Assembly (NCBI GenBank): GCA_036721855.1
Contig: DAIMKF010000050.1
Coordinates: 1 to 9,519, forward strand
DNA from: JAHDNZ01 sp036721855
GTDB lineage: Bacteria > Bacillota > DTU065
DNA: 9,519 nucleotides
Reading direction: 5' to 3'
This document shows positions 1-6,677 of this stretch, piece by piece. How positions within the stretch are numbered: position 1 is the first letter of the stretch; each line of letters starts with the position of its first letter. The notes under the pieces are model-generated. The model did no database searches, had not been told where the DNA came from, and worked only from the letters and a program-made list of their open reading frames with translations. Both the position numbers and the translations under genes were made by a program.

Positions 1-54
1 GTACGGTGCTGTGGGAGGTCGGCTACTCAAATAAGGGGTAGCCTCCTACCCGAT
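1..54 (+). mobile_element. Group II intron, 3' end (part of domain V, all of domain VI)
   Basis: Seen: the window opens with GTACGGTGCTGTG, which matches the 3' strand of a bacterial group II domain V and the following linker. A domain VI hairpin follows. G13-G15 pair with C49-C51, A16-G18 pair with C45-T47, and GGCTACT (21-27) pairs with GGTAGCC (37-43). This leaves A48 as a single bulge, the expected lariat branch point, seven bases from a 3' end at CCCGAT (49-54). Known: group II introns end in AY, with the bulged A 7-8 nt upstream. The catalytic core and any reverse transcriptase lie outside the window to the left. The 3' exon would begin TAGAAAAA at 55. The exact last base is inferred. 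Confidence 0.8.
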
Positions 55-70
55 TAGAAAAAATACCAAT

Positions 71-109
71 AAAAAGAGTTTAGGGTTAATATTACGTCTA
101 AAGCTAAAC
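71..109 (-). terminator. Possible weak terminator of the beta-propeller gene
   Basis: On the minus strand, GTTTAG (109-104, overlapping the TAG stop) can pair with CTAAAC (83-78). The stem is 6 bp with a loop of about 20 nt, followed by TCTTTTT (77-71). The stem is short and AT-rich and the loop is long, so this is only a candidate. No better terminator is visible before the intron end. Confidence 0.3.
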
Positions 110-2008
110 ATGGTTTTGTTTAATTTTATAAAGCTCAAAACCCTGTGCATAATAGATATATTTATCATTACCTAAGGCAAAAAGATCGGTTCGGGCTAGA
201 GTTTGATATTCCAAGGTATCTGGGTCTATTGCTGTAAGATACCCACCCAGACTAGAATATAAAAGACCATTGCGGCCAAGATGGGTAAAAATCGGTCGCC
301 AGACACCATAACTTTCAACTTGAGGATAGATATGCCGGTATTTAACTGTCTTTTTGCTTACCGGATCATAGGCAAAGATATAACCGTTAAATGCACCAAA
401 GATTAGACCGTTAACCAGACAAAAACCACTAATCATTGGAGCGTTCTTAGCTGCGTTAAGGGGAAGAAATGCCTCTTGCAATTGCTCTTTTTCTATATCC
501 CAGGCAAACATTAAAGCATGTTTTTGGGACGGTTTAATGCCTAGTCCACCATAGATAGTTGTACCGCCATAGAGGATACCTTCGTGATATAAAAGAGCAG
601 CTATGCTCTGGTCTTCTATTATGGGAGAGTAGGTGGTACCATTTTCTAGTTTAGGATTAAAGATAGATATTCCTCCGCCTAAACGACCATAATCGGGTAT
701 AGTTCCGATATAAATAAGTCCATTGCCACTTGTTATAACAAAAGGTCGATCCTGGTTATTACCAAGTTGCCAGACTTGTAGTGGAGAAGTGGATTTATCT
801 AGTAGCTTATTAGTATCTAACTTATAGAGACGAGCATGAGGGTAGATACCAAAATAGATATCCTGACATAAATTGCCCATGCCTTCGGCCTGTTCTAAGG
901 GGAAACGGTCAAACTTGTTGGTTTTAGGATTATATTTAGCTCCGGTACCTCCGGGATAAGCTGAAAAATAAAGGTTAGCATCCGGACCTTTATGCAAGCA
1001 TTGAATTTGAGTAGCCTGGCCTTCTGCCGGAGAGGGATCTATCTTGGCAAGACCATTCTCAAGATTATAATCGAGGATTGAACCGTTAAAAAAGACGGTG
1101 TAAAGATGATTATTAACAAGCCCACCGCCCTTGAAACCGCTGTTAAAGGAGGGGCTTAGAAGCTCCGGTTCACCTTTTTTAGCTAAAAAGCGATAAAGCC
1201 CGGTTTTGGTAGTATATAAAACGGCACCCTGGTTTTCTTTTACCATCATGCCTTTATAGCCGGAGGCTAAATGTTGCCAAACACAGGTTTTAGTATTGTA
1301 AGCCAGCAGATCACTTTTTTCGGTGTTAAAAAAAGCTAATATATAAGGGTCACAAGATGCCAGTTCATAACAAAAAGGCAGTCTGTTTTCTTTAAGACCA
1401 AGTAAAGCAGGGACACCTTCTTCCAAGCAAGTTTTAAGCCCTGTTTTTTGATAAGAACTCGGATCTATTCTAACTAGACTGCCTTGAGGACCGACACCGG
1501 CATACAAAAAACCATTTAAGTAGGTAAGCGAGCGCAGATAGTTTTGTCCGGGGACAATAGTGCCAAGATCGGTAAAGTTTTGTAAAAAAGTATCATAAGA
1601 GATAATTTTACCGTTTGGCCAAGTGCCTATATAAATAAAACGCTCGTTATCGGTAGTTAAAGACCAAAGAAACTTCTCGCCATGAGCTACAACACCAATA
1701 TCTTTTAGTTCCAGGGTATCAAGGTTAAGCAAATACAAGTGTCCGTAGCAGTTAACATCACCTGTACCGGCAATATAGAGGGCGTTTTGAAAAAGAATCA
1801 GCTGCCAGGAGCTTTCAACCCCATGGAGAGGCTGTTGAAAAACTACCTTTTTGGTTTGCAGATCGATTAGACTAACCATGGCCGGGTGCCCATTGACAAC
1901 ATGACATAATAAGTCTTGCTGTAAATAGTTAAAAGCCAAAGAATGAAAGGTACAAACCTGTTTAATGGGAATACCTACTTTTTCGGGCTTACTAAAATCT
2001 AAATTCAT
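104..2008 (-). CDS. Cytosolic beta-propeller-like repeat protein, function unknown
   Basis: 634 aa. ATG start, with AAAGGAG (2022-2016) seven bases upstream; TAG stop. No signal peptide or membrane segment is apparent, so the protein is probably cytosolic. Seen: degenerate repeats of about 45-50 residues in which a hydrophobic strand with G-L-x-Y-x-G (for example FLYAGVGPQGSLVRIDP near 168-183, LIYIGTIPDYG near 431-441, LYSSLGGYLTAIDP near 583-596) is followed by a Y/D-x-N/D-P turn and another strand. Fourteen such units would fit the length, suggesting two seven-bladed propellers or one large one. Known: this pattern is typical of PQQ/YVTN/Kelch-like propellers, often used for binding. No catalytic motif was recognised. 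It is transcribed divergently from the response regulator and shares an intergenic region of about 150 bp with it. A functional link to the resistance module is not shown. Confidence 0.85.
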   Translation of the reverse strand: MNLDFSKPEKVGIPIKQVCTFHSLAFNYLQQDLLCHVVNGHPAMVSLIDLQTKKVVFQQPLHGVESSWQLILFQNALYIAGTGDVNCYGHLYLLNLDTLELKDIGVVAHGEKFLWSLTTDNERFIYIGTWPNGKIISYDTFLQNFTDLGTIVPGQNYLRSLTYLNGFLYAGVGPQGSLVRIDPSSYQKTGLKTCLEEGVPALLGLKENRLPFCYELASCDPYILAFFNTEKSDLLAYNTKTCVWQHLASGYKGMMVKENQGAVLYTTKTGLYRFLAKKGEPELLSPSFNSGFKGGGLVNNHLYTVFFNGSILDYNLENGLAKIDPSPAEGQATQIQCLHKGPDANLYFSAYPGGTGAKYNPKTNKFDRFPLEQAEGMGNLCQDIYFGIYPHARLYKLDTNKLLDKSTSPLQVWQLGNNQDRPFVITSGNGLIYIGTIPDYGRLGGGISIFNPKLENGTTYSPIIEDQSIAALLYHEGILYGGTTIYGGLGIKPSQKHALMFAWDIEKEQLQEAFLPLNAAKNAPMISGFCLVNGLIFGAFNGYIFAYDPVSKKTVKYRHIYPQVESYGVWRPIFTHLGRNGLLYSSLGGYLTAIDPDTLEYQTLARTDLFALGNDKYIYYAQGFELYKIKQNHV

Positions 2009-2026
2009 TGTAATGCTCCTTTCAGC

Positions 2027-2054
2027 TTGACTGATAAAAAATGGCTACTAAAAA
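2027..2054 (+). promoter_or_regulatory. Candidate sigma-A-type promoter for the two-component genes
   Basis: TTGACT (2027-2032) resembles a -35 box. Sixteen bases later, TAAAAA (2049-2054) matches four of six positions of a -10. No copy of the TTACA-N4-TGTAA dyad found at 4162-4185 is present here. That agrees with basal, uninduced expression of the regulator pair. A short inverted repeat, TTGCC-GAT-GGCAA (2074-2086), lies downstream in the leader; its role is unknown. Confidence 0.35.
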
Positions 2055-2144
2055 CCTAAAGGCAGGAAGTAAGTTGCCGATGGCAAAAGTAGACAGTGGT
2101 GTTAAAAGTACCCAAAGTATTAAATAAAGGGCATTTTTTAGCCG

Positions 2145-2152
2145 AGGCGGTG
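2145..2152 (+). promoter_or_regulatory. Shine-Dalgarno that decides the regulator start
   Basis: AGGCGGTG matches seven of eight bases of the consensus AGGAGGTG and ends six bases before TTG at 2159. The longer in-frame GTG starts lack this. GTG 2096 has no purine-rich site ahead of it, and GTG 2150 lies inside the site. Confidence 0.6.
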
Positions 2153-2158
2153 GGGGAA

Positions 2159-2863
2159 TTGGAAGGAAGATTTAAAATCTTTCTAGTTGAAGACGATGAT
2201 AAGATAGCCAATATTTTACAAGAAGAATTAGAGAGGTATTCCTATTTGGTTTATCGCACTGAAGATTATAGCCATATTAAAACCGAATTTATTGCCTATA
2301 GTCCGGATTTAGTGGTTTTGGATATAAATCTTCCTCGTTTTGACGGCTATTACTGGTGCCGGCAGATCAGGACTATTTCCAAGATCCCGATTTTAATTAT
2401 TTCAGCCCGCTCCAATGAACTAGACCAAGTACGTGCCCTTGAAAACGGAGCCGATGATTTTATTGTTAAACCATTTAACCTGGAACTGGCTATGGCTAAA
2501 ATCAGAAGTGCCTTAAGACGTACCTATGGTGAATATGCACTAGGTAGTTCTAGTAGTATCCTGCAGTTAAAGGGCGTTTATTTAAACCGCAATCAGAACA
2601 CAATCACCTTTAAAAATAAGGCTATTGAATTCTCACCTAAAGAATTTGGCCTATTAAGTACCCTTTTTGAAAATGCAGGTGAAATAGTTACCAGAGAAGA
2701 TCTGCTATTGGCAATTTGGGATGATACTGAATTTGTCGATGATAATACTCTTACCGTCAATGTAACACGGGTGAGAAAAAAACTGGAAGAAATTGGTTTA
2801 ATTGATGTAATCGAAACTAAAAGAGGGCAAGGTTATAAATTGGTTCCTGCCTGGGAGGATTAA
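2159..2863 (+). CDS. BceR-like OmpR-family response regulator
   Basis: 234 aa from a TTG start chosen because of its Shine-Dalgarno site and because family members begin a few residues before the first beta strand (here MEGRFKIFLVEDD). The reading frame is open back to GTG 2096, which would add 21 residues. Receiver domain about 5-118: acidic pocket E11-D12-D13, phospho-acceptor D55 in VVLDINLPRFDG, switch S82, and conserved K104 in VKPF. The winged-helix DNA-binding domain is about 136-231, with SPKEFGLL, the recognition-helix stretch NTLTVNVTRVRKKL and the wing RGQGYKL. DGYYWCRQIR and the effector domain closely resemble regulators of BceRS systems, which control peptide-antibiotic ABC transporters. 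It is followed after 2 bp by the kinase, so the pair is one transcript. Its expected target is the dyad at 4162-4185. Confidence 0.9.
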   Translation: MEGRFKIFLVEDDDKIANILQEELERYSYLVYRTEDYSHIKTEFIAYSPDLVVLDINLPRFDGYYWCRQIRTISKIPILIISARSNELDQVRALENGADDFIVKPFNLELAMAKIRSALRRTYGEYALGSSSSILQLKGVYLNRNQNTITFKNKAIEFSPKEFGLLSTLFENAGEIVTREDLLLAIWDDTEFVDDNTLTVNVTRVRKKLEEIGLIDVIETKRGQGYKLVPAWED

Positions 2864-2865
2864 CC

Positions 2866-3927
2866 ATGAATTTTAGCAAGTATCTTAAAGATCAACTTTT
2901 ATTTATCTTTGCGTTTTTACTGGCATCTTTCTTAATAATCGTTGTGATTGAATTAGATTTCTTGCTTGTGGGAACTTCACTTTCTATATCAAGTTTACTT
3001 TATTTAATTACCCTGGAATTAACCATCCTGGCTATGGTATTAATCATTGGCTATTCAATTAAAAAGCCCTTTTATAAAAGTCTGAAGGAGTTATCTGTAC
3101 AAACTGATCTCACCAATATGTCCAGCATAAATAGAACTAATAATCTCGAAGAAGCTTTGGTAGATGAAGCCTGGCAAAAGCTCTATCAGCTAGCAACCGA
3201 AAAACTGCAGGTTTTGGAACTGGAAAACAAGAAAAACATTTATTTTTTAAGCCAATGGGCTCATCATATGAAAACACCTGTTGCGGTAATTGATCTTTTG
3301 ATTCAAAAAAACCTTGAAAATAGTACTGATGATTGTGAGAGAATTTTAAAAAGTATCCGAGAGGAAAATGATAGCTTAAGTGATGCTCTAGCAATGCTGT
3401 TAAATCTTGTCCGTTTGCAGGATTTTACTACCGATTTTCACATTGAAAAGGTTTCAGTGTTAGAGTTAACAAGAAGTATAATCAACGAAAAGAAAAAAGA
3501 GTTTGTGGCCAGGGAGGTCTATCCCTATATCGAAGAAGGACCAAATTTAGTTGTCGAAAGTGATGCCAAATGGTTAAGATTTGTCATTGAACAGATTCTG
3601 AATAACGCCTTAAAATACTCGGCTTGTTTAGAAAATCCCGGACAAGTAATTATGCAGGTAATAACTTGTGAAAATGGCTTTGCTCTAGAGATTGCAGACA
3701 ACGGAATCGGTATCGCCAAAGAGGATATTAACCGTGTTTTTGAACCGTTTTATACCGGTCTTACGGGCCGAAAATACCATAAATCCACAGGTATGGGTCT
3801 TTATCTGGCTTTTGAGATTTGCCAAAAGCTAGGTCATGAACTTGAAATTGAGTCAAAAGAGGGTTTTGGGACTAAGGTTAGAGTTTGTTTCCCTAAGAAG
3901 ATAAATATTTTTTCGGGGGTTATTTAG
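2866..3927 (+). CDS. BceS-like intramembrane-sensing histidine kinase
   Basis: 353 aa, ATG start with GGGAGG (2853-2858) seven bases upstream. Two transmembrane helices (about 10-32 and 43-64) are separated by only about ten residues, so there is essentially no extracellular sensor domain. This is the hallmark of intramembrane-sensing kinases that detect signals through a partner ABC transporter. The cytoplasmic part has an H-box WAHHMKTP (131-138) with His133 as likely phospho-acceptor, an N-box QILNNALKYS (243-252), G1 DNGIGI (278-283), an F-box EPFYTGLTGR (293-302) and a G2 box STGMGLYL (307-314), all intact. There is no HAMP domain. Family members usually have WVHQIKTP; the second His here replaces Gln and is a minor variation. 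It should phosphorylate the regulator encoded just upstream in response to the transporter encoded at 5901-8622. Confidence 0.92.
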   Translation: MNFSKYLKDQLLFIFAFLLASFLIIVVIELDFLLVGTSLSISSLLYLITLELTILAMVLIIGYSIKKPFYKSLKELSVQTDLTNMSSINRTNNLEEALVDEAWQKLYQLATEKLQVLELENKKNIYFLSQWAHHMKTPVAVIDLLIQKNLENSTDDCERILKSIREENDSLSDALAMLLNLVRLQDFTTDFHIEKVSVLELTRSIINEKKKEFVAREVYPYIEEGPNLVVESDAKWLRFVIEQILNNALKYSACLENPGQVIMQVITCENGFALEIADNGIGIAKEDINRVFEPFYTGLTGRKYHKSTGMGLYLAFEICQKLGHELEIESKEGFGTKVRVCFPKKINIFSGVI

Positions 3928-4121
3928 CAGCCTATTGAATTCAATAAAAAACGTTCAGTGGCAAACACACAAGCTTTCAAGTTAATGAAATTGATACTGC
4001 CATACCTTTGGCTAAGTCTGTCAGTTTGTTAACTATTAAATCGGTTTATATGCACTCTTTCCCAGATACGCCCTAAATGCCAATAATAACCAGTATCAAT
4101 AATATAGAACATTAAAAACTT
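3928..4121 (+). other. Non-coding stretch between kinase stop and terminator
   Basis: About 195 bp with no convincing gene. It holds a perfect 14-bp palindrome just after the kinase stop (3933-3946). On the minus strand there is an open stretch rich in Trp, Tyr and His, starting at ATG 4112 and stopping after 28 codons, which could be a decayed gene fragment or chance. The terminator that closes the transcript sits at the far end, so the kinase mRNA would carry a long untranslated tail. Confidence 0.5.
3933..3946. repeat. Perfect 14-bp palindrome
   Basis: TATTGAA followed directly by TTCAATA, five bases after the kinase stop codon. It could be a protein-binding site or chance. It has no loop and no T-run, so it is not a terminator. 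Confidence 0.3.
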
Positions 4122-4157
4122 AAAACCCGCCTCTTAAAAGAGCGGGTTTATTTCTTT
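4122..4157 (+). terminator. Rho-independent terminator after the two-component genes
   Basis: AAAACCCG (4122-4129) pairs with CGGGTTTA/CGGGTTT (4143-4149). An inner CTCTT/AAGAG extension has a bulged C at 4130, and the hairpin is followed by a T-rich tail (4147-4157). The A-run before the stem could let it act on both strands. It separates the regulator pair from the transporter operon, so the latter needs its own promoter. Confidence 0.75.
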
Positions 4158-4161
4158 CACA

Positions 4162-4185
4162 TTAGCTTACAAAAATGTAAGCTAA
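4162..4185. promoter_or_regulatory. BceR-type operator dyad upstream of the transporter operon
   Basis: TTAGCTTACA (4162-4171), AAAA, then TGTAAGCTAA (4176-4185): perfect 10-bp arms around a 4-nt centre. The core reads TTACA-N4-TGTAA, which fits the consensus TNACA-N4-TGTAA that I recall for BceR-like regulators of Firmicutes. The dyad centre lies about 60 bp upstream of the -10 box, a suitable place for an activator. It follows a terminator that already has its own T-tail, and it has no T-run of its own, so an operator role is preferred over termination. Confidence 0.75.
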
Positions 4186-4195
4186 AACTAAAACT

Positions 4196-4203
4196 TGCAA
4201 GCT
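4196..4203 (+). promoter_or_regulatory. Possible secondary regulator half-site
   Basis: TGCAAGCT repeats TGTAAGCT of the main dyad (4176-4183) with one change, exactly 20 bp downstream, about two helical turns away on the same face. No matching left arm is present. It could help cooperative binding towards the promoter; this is inference. Confidence 0.3.
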
Positions 4204-4233
4204 CCTTCAATGGGTAGCTCTAAATTCAAGAGA

Positions 4234-4239
4234 TATAAT
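4234..4239 (+). promoter_or_regulatory. -10 box of the transporter operon promoter
   Basis: A perfect TATAAT. The hexamer 17 bp upstream (TGGGTA, 4211-4216) is a very poor -35, and there is no TG extension. A strong -10 with a missing -35 downstream of a dyad is what an activator-dependent promoter looks like. Transcription would begin near 4246, leaving a leader of about 27 nt that contains GGAGGG (4257-4262). Confidence 0.6.
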
Positions 4240-4272
4240 AAGAACAAGAGTTACCTGGAGGGAGTGATTTAA

Positions 4273-5850
4273 GTGCAACAGATTAATTCCCTTATACCCT
4301 CTAAAAAAGATAGCTATTATTTGCCTGGTTTTAATAGATTCGCTAAATATAATAAACTTGAATTTCCTAAAGCAAAACTATTATTAGCACAAATTATAAT
4401 TGTTTTAGCCAAGGAAATCAGACTGTTATTTACAGCTACATTTCTTTTTGCGCTAAACAGACTATTAACCTTAAGCATTTCAAATCTAATCAGGTTTGAC
4501 TTTATAGAGGGCTCCTTGGCTTATAGTCTGTTAAATATAACTCTACTTATTGCCAAGGTCTGTACCATAGTTGTAATTATCAATAGATCCGTAAGCAGTA
4601 ATAATTTAGATGGAACTAACCAAGATAAAATCGAGAAAGTGCTAGCGGTTATACTTGCCATCTGGCTAGGGTATTTTTTTAGCAACATCGTTCCGGGAAC
4701 AAGTAATTTTAGTTGGCAGAGTATTTTAATCCTAAGTATAATGGGAGCAGGTAGAGCCCTTTTTACTGCCAATACTCAAAAAGAGACCAAGATGGTTTTT
4801 AATCTTAGCCAACATATATGGGGTTATGCTTTTTTGTTATTTACCTACATCTTAGTATTAGTACTATCTAGGCCCTATCTTTATCTGCTGGCTATGCCAC
4901 TTGGGTTTTTTGGTGTATTAGGGACAGTTTTAATCTATGACAGTTTGCCTTATAAAACACCCAACAAGGTTTGGAAATATCTATTAACCTGGGTTTTAGC
5001 TCTAGCCCTGATCTCAGGGATTGTTTATACCAGCTATGTGAAAAATCTCGTGAGAGAAAACGCTCTTTTATACCTTCAACTTCTGCAAGCAATAACTCCT
5101 GTAGATCAGAATTTAGCTGAACTAAGGCTACCGGAACCTGAATTTATGGGAAAGGGCTTAAAAGCCAATTTGAGAGATAATCAGGTTGAAGTTTATGTGA
5201 TTCCTTATCGCTTTTACCAGGCAATTCGTCCAAAAAAGAAGGTACTGACTCTAGATAATCGTTATCAAGCCATCTTTGTTTATCCAGGCCATAAAACTTC
5301 TAATTATAAAGCAATGAAGGCTAAAGATATCTTAGAATTACCCCATGAAAATGTGGGGCTTAGTTTTATCTTTGATACTAGCGGACCCCTATTAAATAGC
5401 GATTTAAAAAGCCGACCGGTTTTAGTTGTTAGTGATATTGACTTTCTATCCTTAAGTAAAAAAGAGGTCAAGGCTTTAGTCAAAATAAGCCTTTGGCAAA
5501 ACAACAAAAAGGCTAAAGCCGCTTATTTAGCCTACAGTAAAGTGGGCTTTAAGAATAGTCTTAGCAGCAGTGTTGATTGCCAAGAAAAGCTATCTAGAAC
5601 CAGTAAAATGGCAGTTGTTTTTGTTACCGTGTTAATAGGAGGAGCACTAGCTATCTTTTGCAGTAGCTTTAATTTTAAAACAGAACCTTTAGGTGGCTTT
5701 TTTACCACATTAGGCTTAAGTTTAATGGAAAGTTCGGCTCTACTTAAGGTACTGGAGAAGTTTCAAGCCAAACTACTCGGTGCTACCATTTTAGGTTTAA
5801 TCGGACTGGTTTTTTTACTTATGGGCTTATTTCGGTTAAGAGATTCCTAA
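4273..5850 (+). CDS. Unrecognised multi-pass membrane protein, first gene of the Bce-like operon
   Basis: 525 aa, GTG start behind GGAGGGAGTG (4257-4266). I do not recognise the family. Hydrophobic segments are visible at about 36-62, 82-104, 123-141, 147-165, 183-199, 202-222 and 236-254. A mostly soluble stretch of about 190 residues (257-445) follows, then segments at about 446-463 and 501-519. The soluble part contains a beta-rich run (VEVYVIPYRFY near 306-316, YQAIFVYPGH near 331-340, LSFIFDTSG near 363-371, RPVLVVSDIDF near 381-391). That run is vaguely like the extracytoplasmic part of bacteriocin-associated seven-TM proteins (DUF1430 type), but this is a weak impression. It is not an ABC permease. 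It precedes the ATPase gene by 50 bp without a terminator, so the two are co-transcribed from the dyad-controlled promoter. Likely roles are accessory subunit, immunity protein or sensor partner of the transporter; none is proven. Confidence 0.85.
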   Translation: MQQINSLIPSKKDSYYLPGFNRFAKYNKLEFPKAKLLLAQIIIVLAKEIRLLFTATFLFALNRLLTLSISNLIRFDFIEGSLAYSLLNITLLIAKVCTIVVIINRSVSSNNLDGTNQDKIEKVLAVILAIWLGYFFSNIVPGTSNFSWQSILILSIMGAGRALFTANTQKETKMVFNLSQHIWGYAFLLFTYILVLVLSRPYLYLLAMPLGFFGVLGTVLIYDSLPYKTPNKVWKYLLTWVLALALISGIVYTSYVKNLVRENALLYLQLLQAITPVDQNLAELRLPEPEFMGKGLKANLRDNQVEVYVIPYRFYQAIRPKKKVLTLDNRYQAIFVYPGHKTSNYKAMKAKDILELPHENVGLSFIFDTSGPLLNSDLKSRPVLVVSDIDFLSLSKKEVKALVKISLWQNNKKAKAAYLAYSKVGFKNSLSSSVDCQEKLSRTSKMAVVFVTVLIGGALAIFCSSFNFKTEPLGGFFTTLGLSLMESSALLKVLEKFQAKLLGATILGLIGLVFLLMGLFRLRDS

Positions 5851-5900
5851 AGAAATAAAAAAAATAAGAGCAGATATTTTTGTTTAGAAGGAGGAAAAAA

Positions 5901-6677
5901 ATGGTTATACTTGAAGCAACTCGGCTGGGAAAGATTTATGGAGGTAAAGCAGGCAAACCGGCTACTCAGGCTTTGGAAAATGTGAGTTTTAGTTTAAAAA
6001 AGGGTGAATTCGTAGGTATTATGGGCCCTTCTGGTTCAGGTAAAACCACTCTGTTAAATTTAATTTCTACCATTGATAGACCAACTACAGGTAAAGTAAT
6101 AATTAACAACCAGGATGTCTCAGCCTTAAAAGGAGAGAAGTTGGCTAGTTTTAGAAGAAAGGAACTAGGTTTTATCTTTCAGGATTTTAATCTTCTAGAT
6201 ACCTTAACCATCGAAGAAAATATCGCTCTGCCCCTTGTGATAGGGAAAGTACCGTACAAGGTTTTAACTAAAAAGGTTTCTGAAGTAGCCAAAGCTTTAG
6301 GAATCAGTGAAGTCCTCCCCAAATATCCCTATGAAGTCTCAGGAGGAGAGCAACAACGAGCTGCCGCAGCCAGAGCAATTGTTCATGATCCGGCCTTGAT
6401 ATTAGCTGATGAACCAACCGGAAATCTGGATTCTAAATCTTCAAAAGATCTCATGGAAGCATTAAAGGGTTTAAATTTAAATCAGTCAACTATTTTGATG
6501 GTTACTCACGATCCATTTGTGGCTAGTTATTGCCAGAGAATACTCTTTATTCGCGATGGCAAGCTTTATACGCAGATTCAAAGCGGTGATAACAGACAAG
6601 CTTTTTTTCAACAAATACTTGATGTTTTATCCATGCTAGGAGGTAGCGTGAGTGAACTTACAAAAAATCGCTTATAA
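5901..6677 (+). CDS. BceA-like ABC transporter ATP-binding protein
   Basis: 258 aa. The ATG at 5901 is chosen because AGAAGGAGG (5886-5894) lies six bases upstream; an in-frame TTG at 5880 would put this site inside the gene. Motifs are all intact: Walker A GPSGSGKT (42-49), Q-loop Q94 in FIFQDFNLLDTLT, signature VSGGEQQR (146-153), Walker B LILADEP (166-172) with catalytic E171, D-loop GNLDSK (174-179) and switch H203. It belongs to the MacB/LolD/BceA class of ATPases that partner FtsX-domain permeases and act by mechanotransmission. In Bce systems this frees cell-wall precursors from peptide antibiotics. Its 3' end overlaps the permease gene by 26 bp, which implies translational coupling. 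Confidence 0.93.
   Translation: MVILEATRLGKIYGGKAGKPATQALENVSFSLKKGEFVGIMGPSGSGKTTLLNLISTIDRPTTGKVIINNQDVSALKGEKLASFRRKELGFIFQDFNLLDTLTIEENIALPLVIGKVPYKVLTKKVSEVAKALGISEVLPKYPYEVSGGEQQRAAAARAIVHDPALILADEPTGNLDSKSSKDLMEALKGLNLNQSTILMVTHDPFVASYCQRILFIRDGKLYTQIQSGDNRQAFFQQILDVLSMLGGSVSELTKNRL

Noticed and set aside
3137..3394. Minus-strand open frame inside the kinase gene
   Set aside because: It is the reverse shadow of a kinase region with intact dimerisation and H-box motifs; no ribosome site or family signal.
3928..4038. In-frame continuation of the kinase past its TAG (about 36 codons)
   Set aside because: All kinase motifs are complete before the stop, and the extra codons resemble no family; likely chance.
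4162..4185. Hairpin read as a second terminator
   Set aside because: No T-run follows on either strand, and the core fits a regulator box instead.
4521..5507. Several minus-strand open frames inside the 525-aa membrane protein gene
   Set aside because: All are short, overlap a long open frame that has a good start and operon context, and show no recognisable motif.
5880..5900. Upstream TTG start for the ABC ATPase
   Set aside because: It would place the strong Shine-Dalgarno AGAAGGAGG inside the gene; ATG 5901 is ideally spaced.
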